Assembly (NCBI RefSeq): GCF_040054535.1
Contig: NC_090780.1
Span: forward strand, 17,083,501-17,147,500
Direction of reading: 5' to 3'
Origin: Antennarius striatus
Taxonomy: Eukaryota > Chordata > Actinopteri > Lophiiformes > Antennariidae
DNA: 64,000 nt
Shown here: positions 21,111 through 45,379 of the stretch, piece by piece
Numbering within the stretch: position 1 is the first letter of the stretch
Layout of the letters: each line of letters begins with the position of its first letter
Notes under the pieces: generated by a model
Told to the model about the DNA's origin: nothing
The model's database searches: none
What the model saw: only the letters and a program-made list of their open reading frames with translations
Made by a program: the position numbers and the translations under genes

Positions 21111-24100
21111 TGACTCAGTGGTTAGCTTGGAAACACGACCAGGAAAGATCTGGTTTGTTTACCTGGACTAAGTTCAGAGAGACATAATCGTTTTCTTGGT
21201 AAAAATGGAGAATCGATTGGTAGACGCAAGATATCTCTGACATTGCCATAGAGCTGACTGGCTACTCAGCTAATGCTTACATGTTCTGGTCTTGATTATT
21301 CCTGCACTCATGAAATCTGTCGAAATAACAAGTATATTAGCTATAGCTGAGATGGCAGGAACCGTGTCAACAGTACACGTGACATCAATAATCCAGAATA
21401 TTCAATCTGTATCAGTGATCAGAGGCAAAATCCTCGATAATCCCTAAAACAAACCAGAGTTGAGCAACAGAAAAAGACAAGGAGAAGGTTGGATTGTGTG
21501 ATGCAAAGGTTCAACAGTAGACAGAGAAACACATTAAAAAGACAGGAACCATTTTCACATGTGGTCCCACATCTGATCTGATTCCTGCTGATGTGAACGG
21601 TCAGAACAAATTTCTTGTGGTGTTTCTCCAACTGATTATCGTCGCCTTGTGAACCGTGAAACAGGATGTTGAAAATTTAATGTGTGCAAAGGTAAAATCC
21701 TTCAATCCAATCCTGTTTCTGCCATGCCCCTTGAACCTAAAAAAGCTGAGTCATCACATGTTGTACAACACCAAACAGAGAAATGAATCCCTTCATTACT
21801 TATTTATCAATCCTGATAATGACCTGACATTTGCTGGGGGTTTTTTAATCAGCCTTTTGTAAATGTGGCAAAAAAAGCTGAAATATGGAAAACAAATCAG
21901 AAATGTGTCACGTCTAGTCACCGTGTGAACTCAAGAGGAGGAATTAACATGAGATCAGTCACTGCAGGGTAAAAAAAAAATCAAAGGGAGCCTTAAAGAA
22001 GACAGTGACAGATTAGATCAAGAAAAGATGAGCTGGCACAGGAAGAGAAAAGAGTAAACAAGTAAAAAAACACAGAAGGCTGAATGGAAACTAGTGAAAC
22101 TAATGGGGAAAAACACTGAAGGAAAACAGGAAGTGCAAAACTGACAGGAAATGAAAACAGAACCTTCAAAATAAAACAAACTAACCTCCAACATATGAGC
22201 CAAGTAATCTGGTTTCACTTCTCAGATTTATCTGCACATCAAATTGATGTTCACCAAATAGCCCTCTTATCCATGGTAACCTGAAGCCCCGACTGGATCA
22301 TTTGATATGTTATTATTCCCCATGCATTAATGTGAAACTAACAGTCAAACTTTCCAGTATATTCAGGTGCAGCTAAGAAGCTAGAACTCCAGCTAATGAT
22401 TATTTTCATAATTTTATAATAATTGTTTAATAATTGATTAATAAACATTTTTTTGCATGAAAAATTACCAAAACAATCAATGAACGTTCTGTCAAACATA
22501 ATATTTGGAGCCAACCAATTTTAGCTGTAATTCTAAAAGACGTTTGGTTAGAGCAGAAACCTTTTCTTATGTTCAGATGTGTGGAGTGAAAAATAATTGT
22601 AATATAGAATGTGGAAGTATGAAGTAGCCTAAAAAATAAAGTACTTCTGTAAAGTGGATCAAGACTGGAAGGACAGAGATTTGTAATTAGATCTTATTAC
22701 TTATATTTTTTTTAATCACTTCTCTTAAGTGTCTAAGATTTGATAAATGACTGAATGTTTCTTGGGTGGCGTTGGTAGAGCTGAATTACGTCAGTTATCT
22801 CTCTATCTGTATTCTTTTTGGTTTTTGTGTTCTGACTTGACTTTTGTCAACAGAACTGACCGTTTCTGTTAATACATACTCAAATATGGGCAGAGATCCT
22901 GTTTGCAGATGGTCATTTAGTGCGTCTGAATGCTAGCTGTCATCATGGCGTCTTCCACTAGATGACTATTTTAGTCCAGTGTTGATACAAGAGGGAAGTA
23001 CATCTGTAAACTTTGAACTGCAGTCAGCAGCTCTGATGATGTTTTCATTGAAGTCAAAAATAATAAGATGGAAGTCATGTGAAGCACAAATCAGCCCAAA
23101 TGGATGTGTGTCTCATTCTCAGCAGTGACTCCGGAGTTATCGGTTTCTTATCTTTGTACATAAATCAACAGTGTTTGAAGAGTAATAGTTAACAAATGCT
23201 GTGTCATGCTGTCAACAGAAACATTTAAAGCTGGTCAGAGTGTTGGATTTTTGAAGAAATTCCTGTGGAAAATAAAATAAAGAGTGTCCTGAAGAGCAGA
23301 AGAGATTGAATTCCTTGTTTGACTTGCAGAGGATTGCGTTTCTGCTCTTTTGTTGCTGCATTTTTCTCATTGTGAGCTGCAAAATGAACTGGAGTTCCCC
23401 TCAGCTTCACACAGCATTTTATCATCTTTGAACTTATTGTTTTGGTTTGCCCAAAATTGGACTCTTTCTTATTCTCACATTTGAGTCATTTCCAGCTGAA
23501 TTTAAAAAAAAAAAAATCTGCCAAAACCGAATAGTACTGCTAGTATTCAGCACCAAACAGAAGACCTCACTAACTGGTGAACATAACAACCCATCTAGCA
23601 GCTGAAGAGCTACGTGGAGTTGGTTGAGACCAAAACAGTGCTTAAAATTCAATGTCTGCTGCTTTTCGCAAATGGAAGGCTGTTTGCTATCCTGCTCTCT
23701 TCGTAGCGTTATGTTGAAAATATGTTGTGTATTTTTAAGCATTACTTAGTAAGTGTTCGATTGTATAATTGGAGTATTTAAGTATTAAAAGTGCTCATTA
23801 AGTACTATGAATGTCAGTGTTGTAGATCATTAAAGCAGGATTTTACTGCTGTAGTTTAGTCTGGCATTCCATCTAATATGTGGTTATATTACATGTATTT
23901 TCTTAATGAACTGATTTAAATGTTGTGACATCTCCCTAAAACGGGCTTTGTCCAGCCAGTTGTTTAAAAAAATGAATGAGAGAATGAGCCTCACATACGC
24001 ATAGATGAAATACTGACATATCATTTTAGGTCTGTGCACTGTCGTATAATTTATACATAGCATTATCATATTTTATAAGCTCTTCATTCGACTCTATACA

Positions 24101-24457
24101 CAAATCTTAATGCCCAAAGTAACTTGAAACTCAACCAGTCAAGTACAGTGTAGTTTCCTCTGAAATCTTAGTGGAGTTAAATTTGAAAGTGGCCTGAAAA
24201 GATAACACTAGTAAAATGCGGGCATCTCAGATGACATTCCATTTCTGAGAATTGTTGATCCGTATGTTGATCTCGGACTCTGATGTGGATTATGAATCCC
24301 TGGAATGACAAGCTGAAGATTTTTGAATGCAAAAGCTTGATCAAAATGAATGAATGTTATATTTTTTCTTTACTAATGCATTTCAAAATTTTGTAAAGTT
24401 TTATTTTCGTAGTGAAATGTCTTGCTTTGTCTTTTTTAAGTCTGTCTGATCTTGGCC
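21111..24457. other. Probable cdk4 5' intron, no other gene seen
   Basis: AT-rich sequence with no exon that could be supported. It runs directly up to the acceptor-like pyrimidine tract and 'aag' at about 24440 and the cdk4 ATG at 24458. It is most simply the large first intron of cdk4. Confidence 0.4.
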
Positions 24458-27454
24458 ATGGCCCACGGCACAAGTATCCAGTATGAGCGAGTGGCGGAGA
24501 TCGGAGGAGGTGCTTATGGGACGGTTTACAAGGCCCGAGACACTGAGAGTGGGCAATTCGTGGCTCTGAAGAGCGTGCGCGTCCAGACGGACCAAAATGG
24601 CCTCCCAATTTCCACAGTTAGAGAGGTGGCGATGTTGAGACGGCTGGAGCAGTTTGACCACCCCAACGTGGTCAGGTAAGACTGTTGCCTCAATATGGTG
24701 TGTGTCGTTTACAACCTGCTGTCAGCATCTCACCAACGTGTCGTTGTTTTCATTGTACGGGACAGGCTTATGGATGTGTGCGCCACCCAGAGGTCAGACC
24801 AAGAGACTAAAGTAACTCTGGTGTTTGAACATGTGGACCAGGACCTCAAGACATACCTGGAGAAAGCCCCCGCCTCAGGGTTGCCTACTGGCCGCATTAA
24901 GGTGAACGTTAACTCAAACTGCATGAGCCGTCAGGAAGCTTAGAAGTAGTTAAAGGGTCATGACTTCTTTCACAAGTATTTAAAAGTATACTTTCTGTTG
25001 TGTTTTTGCAGGATCTGATGAGGCAGTTGTTGTGTGGTCTGGCGTTCCTTCATTCTAATCGCGTAATGCACCGTGACCTGAAACCAGAGAACATCCTGGT
25101 GACTAGCCAGGGCCAGGTGAAGCTGGCCGACTTTGGACTGGCCAGGATCTACAGCTACCACATGGCCCTCACTCCTGTTGTAAGAGCTCACCTGGGCTGT
25201 ACCATATTCCACACTGCATCATGTACAGCATTTTTCAAAGCATACTATGATTTAGTTGTTGGCTACCTGTCTTCTTCAGTTTCAGGTCAATGCAAAACCA
25301 ACCTGATAACTGGTTGAAGGGATTTGGAATGCAGCTGTTTTGATGTTAGAATTTAGATCAGAGTTTGGTACTAATGACCCTCAACGGAGGTTTTCACTCT
25401 GTTCAGTCCTTGTATGGATTTAATCTTGGGCATCATCTGTTGCTTTAGCAGTAATACTGAAACACGTAATAGTCGGTTTCTGCTCAACTGTTATTTTCCC
25501 AAATCTGTTTTCAAGCACATTGTAGAGAACAGAACTTTGCTCCCATTTATTCCTAATGTATTTTATAGAGTGACATATTAAAGAACTTCAAGTCCAAAAA
25601 ATGCCCCAGGTCATTCCAAAGTGAAGTCTCAAGGAAGCAATTTATTAACTGGTCTTACGTGGGTCTCGGTCTGGTTTGTGTTGGTTCCTGGTTTTTCTTT
25701 GCTGACGTTTAAATCGCTTCCAGTTCCCTCTTTTTTTTTTTCTGCATTCCCTCTGTTGATGGATTTCATGTTTGGATCTTCAGGTGGTCACCCTGTGGTA
25801 CCGATCCCCTGAGGTCCTGCTGCAGACGAGTTACGCCACACCTGTTGACATCTGGAGCACCGGCTGCATCTTCGCTGAGATGTTCAGACGCAAGTGAGTC
25901 AACAGAAAATAGTTCAAATAAATAAAACTGGCGTTCTCGATTTATTTTTATGTCTTTCTTATGATCTTCATGTTATAATTGCATTAACAGTTTTTGATGT
26001 AATTTGCTGAGAAGAGAAACGTCAGACAAAGAGCGCTGTATTAGATTTTACTGGTTATCTAATGAAGTCATTCAGTTAAAAAGAAGCACAGATTTCATTA
26101 CATATCCTGAAGGGTTTTTTTGCACAGTAGAAGATTGTGTTTATGAACTTAAGTTTCTCATATATCCCCTCATGGCAACTTTAAAAATAAGTTTGAAATA
26201 TAGCTGCCTCACACACATATACACACTCCAACTTCTAAATGTTTCCCTTTTTCTTTTTCTCTACTGGACTTTAGGGGATTTTGGGACTTCTATCATCATC
26301 CTTTTTGCAGCAACATCCGCTGACAGCCAGCTCAGTCACAAACGCTGCAGCGCCATCTAGTGGCACAAACGACACATTTCATAAATAGATGTGCAGAGGT
26401 TCATGTCTCAAAATCCTTGCCTTGGGAACAGTTAGTGTAATGGTGGTGATTATATAATGATACACTGATCAGCTGAGACACATTATTATAATGGTATAGC
26501 TTATGGTTCCCATTCATGCCAAACTGCTAATGTGTCATGTTACCGTTTGCCTTCATGCACAAACTGGAAAGACTCGTAAACGAACACAATGGTATCTGCT
26601 TTAGACTGTTAATCTGGATCAAACCCTTTGTCTCTTCAGACCTCTGTTCTGTGGAGAATCAGAAGTGGACCAACTTGCGAAAATTCTGGAGTGAGTCTCA
26701 GCTTCAGTTCCATTTAAATGGCTATGAGGTGCACTGGCAGGTGATTTATATACCCGTTTCATTCCACATGGTGTGTCGTTTCAGAGTTATTGGCTTGCCA
26801 CCAGAGGAGGAGTGGCCCACTGACGTAACCCTTTCAAGGAATAACTTCCCCCCTCTCGTGCCTCGCCCCATCACTGAGTTTGTTCCAGAGATAAATGAGC
26901 AGGGGGCGCAGCTTCTGCTGGTAAGACTTTGTCATCAGTTGACAATTTAAAGTGACAAATCATCACACAAGTCAACATATCTGCACACAGAGCTCGAAGC
27001 CACATTTTTGAATTTCTTCCGGACTTCTTAATGGACTATTCCAACAGTTTTAACCAGTTACACCTCCCAGTTTCTGATGGTTGTCTAACAATATAATTTC
27101 AGTATGAATTCACATGTATAGTTTCACATTATGAGCTAAAACATTTGTAGGTTCAGAGGCTTTAGCAGGAGGGTTTTGTTTCCTTTAGATAGAGCCAGAC
27201 CTGCTGTTTGGGTTTCCAGTTGTCATGCTGAGCTAAGCTGCTGCTGGCTTCAAGCATCACATTTAACGTGGTATCAACGTCCTCTTGTACCGGTACATGA
27301 TAGATCTTTATTATAATCTCACTGTCATATCTTTCTGTCCTTTCTTCCACAGAAAATGCTGACCTTTGACCCCTTCAAACGAATATCTGCCCTGAATGCC
27401 TTAGAACATCCCTATTTCCATGATGAGGAGACATTGACTCAAACTAAAAGCTGA
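24458..27454 (+). CDS. cdk4: Cyclin-dependent kinase 4, complete
   Basis: Ser/Thr kinase that binds D-type cyclins and phosphorylates RB-family proteins to pass the G1 restriction point; it is inhibited by INK4 proteins. Coding exons are 24458-24675, 24766-24901, 25012-25179, 25784-25893, 26640-26690, 26785-26920 and 27353-27454, all GT-AG, giving 306 residues (human 303). Visible motifs are the glycine loop [13 protein letters not shown] lysine VALK38, cyclin-binding helix PISTVRE (50-56), HRDLKPEN with D140, DFG at 158-160, and T-loop T172 in ALTP, numbered as in human. The glycine run before PISTVRE in mammalian CDK4 is replaced by QTDQN. The start is the ATG in gccATGg. The upstream TTG in the same frame is not needed. 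[17 protein letters not shown] and the location separate it from CDK6. Confidence 0.97.
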
Positions 27455-27964
27455 TAATATGCAGTAAAACATGTTGGCGAGGCAACAGAGTCAAAGTATA
27501 GAACCGGCCTAACCATAAAGGATTTCACTTTCATTCAGTGCAACATATCTGGGTTTTGCTTTGATATATTTTGTTATTACTCCTGCATCCAAAAAAAAAA
27601 AGGAAAAAGCTTGAAGTGGGATTAAAATTGAAGAGGAGTAAACTTAAAGATCACTGACTTGCTTTCCATCATTTAAATATCACAAATATTGATGTTAACA
27701 AGTTGTGTCTTCAAGGACATTTCCAGTATTTTTGATGTTTGACTTCTGCATCGGTCTCCTCGGCTGAGACTGATGAACAGAAACATCTGTCATCTCCCCT
27801 GAAATGTTGCTGCTGTTATTTTTGTACAGAGTTTAGACGGAAGGGGAAGGAAGTAAAGATGCCGTCTCTTCGTGTTGTGGCAGAAAAATCTGACAGAAAT
27901 GACACCTCAGGGTTAGAACAACCAGTCATTAGTGATTTAATGTGTTTGTATATTTATCATATGA

Positions 27965-27970
27965 AATAAA
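27965..27970 (+). promoter_or_regulatory. cdk4: Candidate poly(A) signal of cdk4
   Basis: AATAAA about 510 nt after the stop codon. A second AATAAA lies near 28286, so alternative ends are possible. Confidence 0.5.
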
Positions 27971-29828
27971 AGCACCGTATGCCTGTGACGGGTATTAAGT
28001 TGTAAGCAAATCATGAGGAAAGAATAGTCTGTAGAAGTAAAAAAAAAATGCACAAGAAACAAGCCTGATAAGTCCTGGTATTGCCCTTAAATCCTCTGAC
28101 TGTTTGGAGGATTTAAGCGTTTCATTTCATTTAATTAACTTTTTTTTTGCTAAAACCATCTGAATTCAAATCAGCACTGCAAATACAAATGACTAATAAA
28201 TGTTTTAATCTCATTTGTTTTATTTGTGTATTGTGTAGATGCCTGTGAATGTCCTCTGTAAATGGGTTGAATGTTTTGTAAAAAGAAATAAAAAAAATAG
28301 CAATGAAAATGTAAAAAAAAAAAGCTGGCTTAGCCTCACTATACTGACATGATTTCAGAATTCTTCCTGTAAGCGCTCAGAAAGTTTTTGTAACTCGGGG
28401 TTTTATATCTCTTTGCCAAGCCCTGACGACATCAGTAAAGGTTGTACACCATTTAACAAAACACAGTTACAACTTTCATGCTTGATTTGTCAAGTTTATT
28501 TACTGATTTAATTTATTAAGCTGCTTGTACTTGCTGAGCAGTAATTCCAGTTGGGAAAATTAAGACTCAAAATCTCTTGTTAAATTAGTCGTTTAATTTT
28601 TTATTATTGAAGTTTTTGCTTTCCTGTTGAGGACTCAATCGCAGAAAATTAGTTAAGAATTAAGGTGTGAATCATTCCACACCTGTACTTTGGTGCTGAT
28701 TGTGTCACAGATGATCAAATATACATTTGCTGCGTTCCAGTGGATATAATAAACACTAACATGGGTTCAGCTACAGTTCATAGATATGTTGTTCTCTTAA
28801 TAATTCTTTTAATTATTAAAAATAAAGAAGTGCTTTATCTTATTCTTCTCCTTTCCAAGAAAACAAATAATCCCAAATTATGTGGTGAATTTAGCCACTT
28901 AGCAACGTTTAACTGCATTAAAACTCCAGCTCCTGCTAGTTTGCTACTCAATCCAGTCATGTTCCACTAACACCTTCACAAAATGACAAAGTCCCAAAAA
29001 GCTATGGATCAAAAAGCATCTCCAATCTCTTGTCTTTTAAATACTTGTTGCATCTATTGACCTAAATATGCCAGCAGTATTTATTTAAGAATAAAAAAAT
29101 CCTCTTTATCCATATTCAAGTAAATATTTACAACCACTTCCATTTGTGTTCCACATTTACTCCTGTGAGGGTCACAGTTTAATCTTGTTTTGTTGTAATT
29201 GCTGTTTCTCGGTTACTCCAAATATCCAATTAATTTATGGAGGATGAGGGACTGATGTTTCTGTGAGGGGGGGGGGGGGGGGTGACAGTGACACAAACAT
29301 TACTTAACTGGATGAGGTGTCATTTGTTGAAATGCTGACTGGTTAATGATGAGGAGGTGAGCGCAGAGGGGGGAGGATTAGTGGCCTTCCTCTTCTTTTT
29401 TTTAAATTCCTCTGTTGTTCTTCATCATCTTCACCCGAATGACTTTCCTCTCCAGGGCGTTCTAATTACCTGCTCCTTAATTCAGTTTCCCTCTCCACAC
29501 ATTTTAGCCTCTTTTTATTCTAATGCATTGATGTACAGACGTCCAGATTTTTTTCCTCCCCCCCCCCCTCTGCATCCTCGCTCACTCACCCATAGGGGGG
29601 ACGCACGGGGGGGGGGGGGGGGGGAGGGCGGGAGCTGCCAATAAACCGCTCTGGAAAAGGAGAGAGGAGATAAAGAGCTGGATGTAAAAGCAGGAGCAGA
29701 GGAGCAGGGCTGCGTTCCGTTTTCTTTCTTTCCTTCCTTCCTCCTGTCTCCTTTGTGGCTCCCTTACGTAGGTTCAAATCGGATGGTTGTGTACATCCAC
29801 GGACCACCACCACCACCATCACCTGAGC

Positions 29829-30025
29829 GCGAGCCTCTCAGCCTCCAGCCCGCGAGCCTCTCAGCCTCCAGCCCGCGAGCCTCTCATCCTCCAGCCCGCG
29901 AGCCTCTCATCCTCCAGCCCGCGAGCCTCTCATCCTCCAGCCCGCGAGCCTCTCATCCTCCAGCCCGCGAGCCTCTCATCCTCCAGCCCGCGAGCCTCTC
30001 ATCCTCCAGCCCGCGAGCCTCTCAT
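29829..30025. repeat. 23-bp GC-rich minisatellite, eight full units
   Basis: Tandem units begin at 29829 and every 23 bp to 30012, with a partial ninth to about 30025. The unit reads 'gcgagcctctca' then G or T, then 'cctccagccc'. The first two units carry G and the next six T. As 23 is not a multiple of three, all frames cycle, which explains the proline/serine-rich open frames over it. It lies about 1.2 kb upstream of the agap2 start codon. Confidence 0.9.
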
Positions 30026-31216
30026 CCCGGAGCCGGAGCTGGGTGCGCAGGCAGGCTAACGGTGGTGGTGGGGTGGTGGGGGGCTAACAGGAAGGCTGCA
30101 AGCGAGGAAGAGGAGGAAGAAAAAAGGGAGGAGGGGCCGCGGTGAGCTTCACAGACACATTTTATTGACTTGCTAATTGGATGAGGCGTTCGGAGGAGAG
30201 GATGCGGTGAAGGAGAGGAGCTGTTCTCCACAGGAGGACAGGCGAAAGGAAGCTTTGCTTGGCTTGCAGGAATCTTGAAAAAAAAATTCAAAAAAATGTG
30301 GGGACATAACAACAGATGTTTTCCAGCATCTTCCAGTGACCCCCCCACACCGTGCATGCATAATTTGATGCTTGACATTGTCGAATGGAGGCTCCAGCTG
30401 CCAGAAGCTTCGTGACAAGTGAATGATTTCCATTTTGATGCTTTTTCCCTCTTTTTGCACCCTACTCTTTTTCACCTGTTTTTTTTCTTCTTCTCTCTTG
30501 GACTCAGAAGCTGGGAGCTCCTTTTTTTTTTTTTTTTTTACCCAGCCTTGTTTGATGTGTCATTTGATCTGAATGGTAATATGATGGAATGATAAATTCT
30601 TCATCCAATCGACTGCACAAGGCGATGGATGTTCCTCAGGAAAAACGTGAGTATGTATGTATGATTTTAAGGAGATGACACACGCTGTAGTACGGTGGAA
30701 TTATTCATCCTACTATTCATTTTAAGTCCTATAGTGAAGAAATGGATCAAGCAAATGAATCGACTGTTGCATAATTCCAGGCTGAATCTGACGGTGGGAG
30801 ATATATCAACACTGTCAAGAGAAATGTCTCTATGTATGTATTTGTGGTTTGCTTGTGCAGAATAAATGAATTTAAGAATGGAAGCAGAGCAAAGATAGGG
30901 GAGGATCATGAATGAATCAGTGGTAAAGACCAGTCGTAGCTGTGTGCATTGAGGGGGGATTAATGGAGTCATTAAAAACAGTCTAGACTTGTTTCACCAC
31001 TGGGTCAAGCTTTTAAATATATTCTCTAATTTGCAATTTGAAGCATCTGTCATTTTAAACAACTGACATGTCTGTATCAGTGAAGGAATCCTGTTCACAT
31101 CAGATCTCAGGTTTTCTGTCTCCTCTGCTCAGTCTTTTCATAGTTGCCATGACTGAGGTGTGCAGGTCTTGCAAGGTCAGAGAGCAGCTGCCACTGTGCT
31201 GAAGTTTTCTGTCCAA

Positions 31217-42638
<11,422 letters not shown>

Positions 42639-44730
42639 TGGAAACGTGGTGTGGAAAAGTGTGTGTATGTGTATGTATGAAGAGTGGGGGTGGGGTTCTG
42701 TCGCTTCGGTGTCATAGTGTCCTGTCAGCTCAGGACGGGAGCAGCAGGACGTGCTGCCAGATGTTGGCACTGCTACAGTGATAGAACCAAAAGAAAAAAG
42801 ACTTTCTCCTGATGTAGGCGGTAGAATGAGAGGACATGACGTTACAGATTCAGTAGGAATGTCTTGCACTGTGCTGGTATGGTTTTTATGTCTTCATGCA
42901 GTCAGTATTCAACTTAGCTCTCGACTCAGTTACGATTGGAATTTTTCTTTTGGCCTCACAATGAGCTCAATGGAGCGTCTGGAGGACTCAAGTTACGAAC
43001 TGCAATAAGTTTATGGTTTCATAGATGAATGTCTCTATTTTAAAGTCTGTCTCTGTGTGCTCGAACACTCTTCCTACCTTTACTGACGGTAGATATCCGT
43101 TTCAGAATAAACATACAGTGCTGCGTTACGTTCAACACATTCGGTAGTTCAGTGCTTAAATAATGTGGCGTAAGTTGAAAAAACCAGGACGACAGCTGGA
43201 AACGAAAGGCTGTTAAAGCAAACTGTATAGAAATGCATTGTTAAAAGATTATAATTCCAAAAAAAAAACATTTCAAAAAAGCTTACTTTTCGAGATTGTT
43301 ATTGTATGATTTGTACAGTTGCTTCTGTGTACAAAAATCAAAGGGTTATTTGTGGCTGTTCAGAGATTTCCTGCACAGCATCTTAGTTTTTTTTTCCTTT
43401 TATAACCACCTGATGAACCCATGACGACATTTACGTTTGTATCATCGTGTGTGACATGAGCACATGATGTTTGCATCGTGACTACAGCAGCTTGTCATCG
43501 AAGCGAGTGTAATAGTGGATGTGTAAATGAACAAGCGACACGCCTTGATTGTGACTGAAAAACACAAAAACTGCTGATTTCAGTGGATCATTTCAAGCAC
43601 TAGCACGTTTTGTAAATGGTACGGTTTGGTAGACTGTTGGGGTATTTTTTCTTAAGTTACTCATATTGTTCCTGCTGTGACTAATAGTATGATTTAATAG
43701 ATAAATATTTACTAAAGGTTTTGATCTATAAAAGGTCTTTTAGTTGTTATGATTTTATTTAGAAAGAGCTAAAAATCCTCATGAAAGAAAGGATTTTGTT
43801 TATAAATTTTTAAAAAAGCCCCCTGCAGCTATGTACGTATTATTGAGTTGACTTGAAGATGCAGCTAAGTGTACATGTCTGTGTTTTAAGCATGTCTCCA
43901 TTTGTATTATTTGTATTTTTTTACTCATGCAGTGACTCATAGAACTCTCATTATCAATATCCTATAAAGCTATTGCCCAGTATGTGGCATTTTATTCACA
44001 GATGTTGGTATTTTGTATTTTGTTTTTCTTTGTCTGGATTCATGGCTGATCTGATTTCTGAACATGAACTGAGGATTATTTCTTTAATTTGTATGTTAAA
44101 AAGTTAACTGGAGGCGGGAACCATGACCCTGAATGTTGTAGTTGCATCAACACTCACGCTGGTGTTTATAAGGTTCAAAGTGAGCTGGGAGCTGTTTTCT
44201 GCACACCTAATACACCAGCATTTAAACTTCAGATCACATCAGCTTTGTGAAGGGCTTTGACCGTTTTAAGTCTGGCTAGAAGTCAAGGACTCAGTTTTAT
44301 AACACAATACTATGGCAGAGACGTCTTCAGATTCACAATAGTTAAGAGTTTTCTGAGGGCAAACGCACACAAAGACAAAAAAGAACTGACAAAAACACAA
44401 CAATTACAGAACGGCTTTATTCATCTCAAAATTCTAGCATTGTCACAATCAGAGAAGGAAGCTCTGTTCAAAAAGGTGGTCTTTGCACTTTAACACAACC
44501 CCATGATAGTTTGGCCCCCCATAACCTGACTGATTGTATCCATAAACCTAAAGGGAACCCCTTAACATGGAAAGATCAAAAACCTTTAATGAATGTTTGA
44601 CATTTCTTGTTTTTCCAGTTGTACCACAAAATCTATTGGATTCTTCCCGGTCACGCTCCCAACCCTTCCAGCAAGGTTCATAAAAACTTGACAAGCAGTT
44701 CTTTGTTTCTTCTAATCTCATCCCTCCATC
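42639..44730. other. agap2 3'UTR and downstream spacer
   Basis: The agap2 3'UTR starts at 42639. An AATAAA lies at 43106-43111, but AT-rich UTR-like sequence continues to about 44200, so later poly(A) sites are possible. No protein gene was recognised; the open frames are short and without family resemblance. Confidence 0.5.
43106..43111 (+). promoter_or_regulatory. agap2: Candidate poly(A) signal of agap2
   Basis: AATAAA about 470 nt after the agap2 stop codon, in 'ttcagaataaacatac'. It is the first strong signal after the stop. Confidence 0.4.
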
Positions 44731-44766
44731 CTGTTTGTCCACTCAGCTGTTTTTATTAATAGTGAA

Positions 44767-45003
44767 ATGCTCGGGATAATCTTGGGAGACTCAGGAATGT
44801 GTGCTAGGAGGACTGGGACAGAGGAGCGGGACTATATAAGGATAGAAATGAATCCCTTAACGCTGAGGACACATTTTGGAGGAGGAAGTTTTCACTCATA
44901 TATCAGACACCCTGAAACACATTTTACTTTCACTGGCATCTGCTTGTTGTTCACGGTGATCTTTGTGATTCTTTTGATACTTAACACGACATGGTTAATA
45001 TGA
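44767..45003 (+). CDS. Candidate small membrane protein (unrecognised)
   Basis: Open frame of 78 codons from ATG 44767, or 51 from ATG 44848, in the agap2-pip4k2c spacer. The C-terminal third is a clear hydrophobic segment (FTGICLLFTVIFVILLIL) followed by NTTWLI and the stop, the layout of a tail-anchored or type II microprotein. Upstream sequence contains CAGCTG near 44745, an AT-rich TTTTTATTAATAG and CTATATAAGG (44832-44841). AATAAA at 45148-45153 follows 145 nt after the stop. If the TATA-like box directs initiation, the start would fall beyond ATG 44848, which weakens the model. No known family was recognised. It could also be a chance frame or part of an extended agap2 3'UTR. Confidence 0.25.
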   Translation: MLGIILGDSGMCARRTGTEERDYIRIEMNPLTLRTHFGGGSFHSYIRHPETHFTFTGICLLFTVIFVILLILNTTWLI

Positions 45004-45290
45004 TTCAAGGGGGAAAAAAGTAACAGAGACAAAGCGGCAACATGTGACATAAAAACCTCTTTGATCAACTTACGATTTAATAGTTTGTGATGATGCAAGC
45101 TTGTGCATAGTATTGCCTAAAGCTCACACAGCCTTGCACTGTCATGCAATAAATACAGAACACTGTGCAGGCGGGAGAAGACTGGCCTTGAGCATGACTG
45201 CAGACGTTGAAGTAGAACATTGTTTTCTTTCTAATTGAGAGAGAAAGTTTGCTCAATTACCTAAATTCTATTCTCATTATAAGTCTTGTC

Positions 45291-45323
45291 ATTGGCCTAG
45301 AAAGTTGCAGATGAATATATAAG
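45291..45323 (+). promoter_or_regulatory. CCAAT (reverse) and TATA boxes
   Basis: ATTGG at 45291-45295 and TATATAAG at 45316-45323, about 60 nt upstream of the ATG at 45380. The predicted transcription start would be around 45346-45353. Confidence 0.4.
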
Positions 45324-45379
45324 AACTGTGGAAAAGATGTTTCACCGAAGCGGCAGCCAGAATTTCATTGGAAAGAAAA

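Larger units (their letters stand above)
27455..31216. other. cdk4 3'UTR and agap2 upstream region
   Basis: The first part is cdk4 3'UTR, with AATAAA at 27965-27970. From about 29250 onward the base composition changes. There are G-runs (29268-29282, 29607-29622), a C-run near 29562, CT-rich tracts and the minisatellite at 29829-30025, followed by a GC-rich patch to about 30150. This is probably the agap2 promoter and 5'UTR. A possible non-coding exon ends at a gtgagt donor near 30649. TSPAN31, which lies between these genes in human, is not visible. Confidence 0.5.

Noticed and set aside
29765-29785. B-box-like 'ggttcaaatc' suggesting a tRNA
   Set aside because: No matching A box, acceptor stem or cloverleaf could be built around it.
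29829-30025. Possible CRISPR-like array
   Set aside because: The units are directly adjacent with no spacers, and the host is a vertebrate; this is a minisatellite.
29753-30145. Proline/serine-rich 130- and 90-codon open frames
   Set aside because: They are produced by the 23-bp minisatellite, where all frames stay open; there is no splice or start support.
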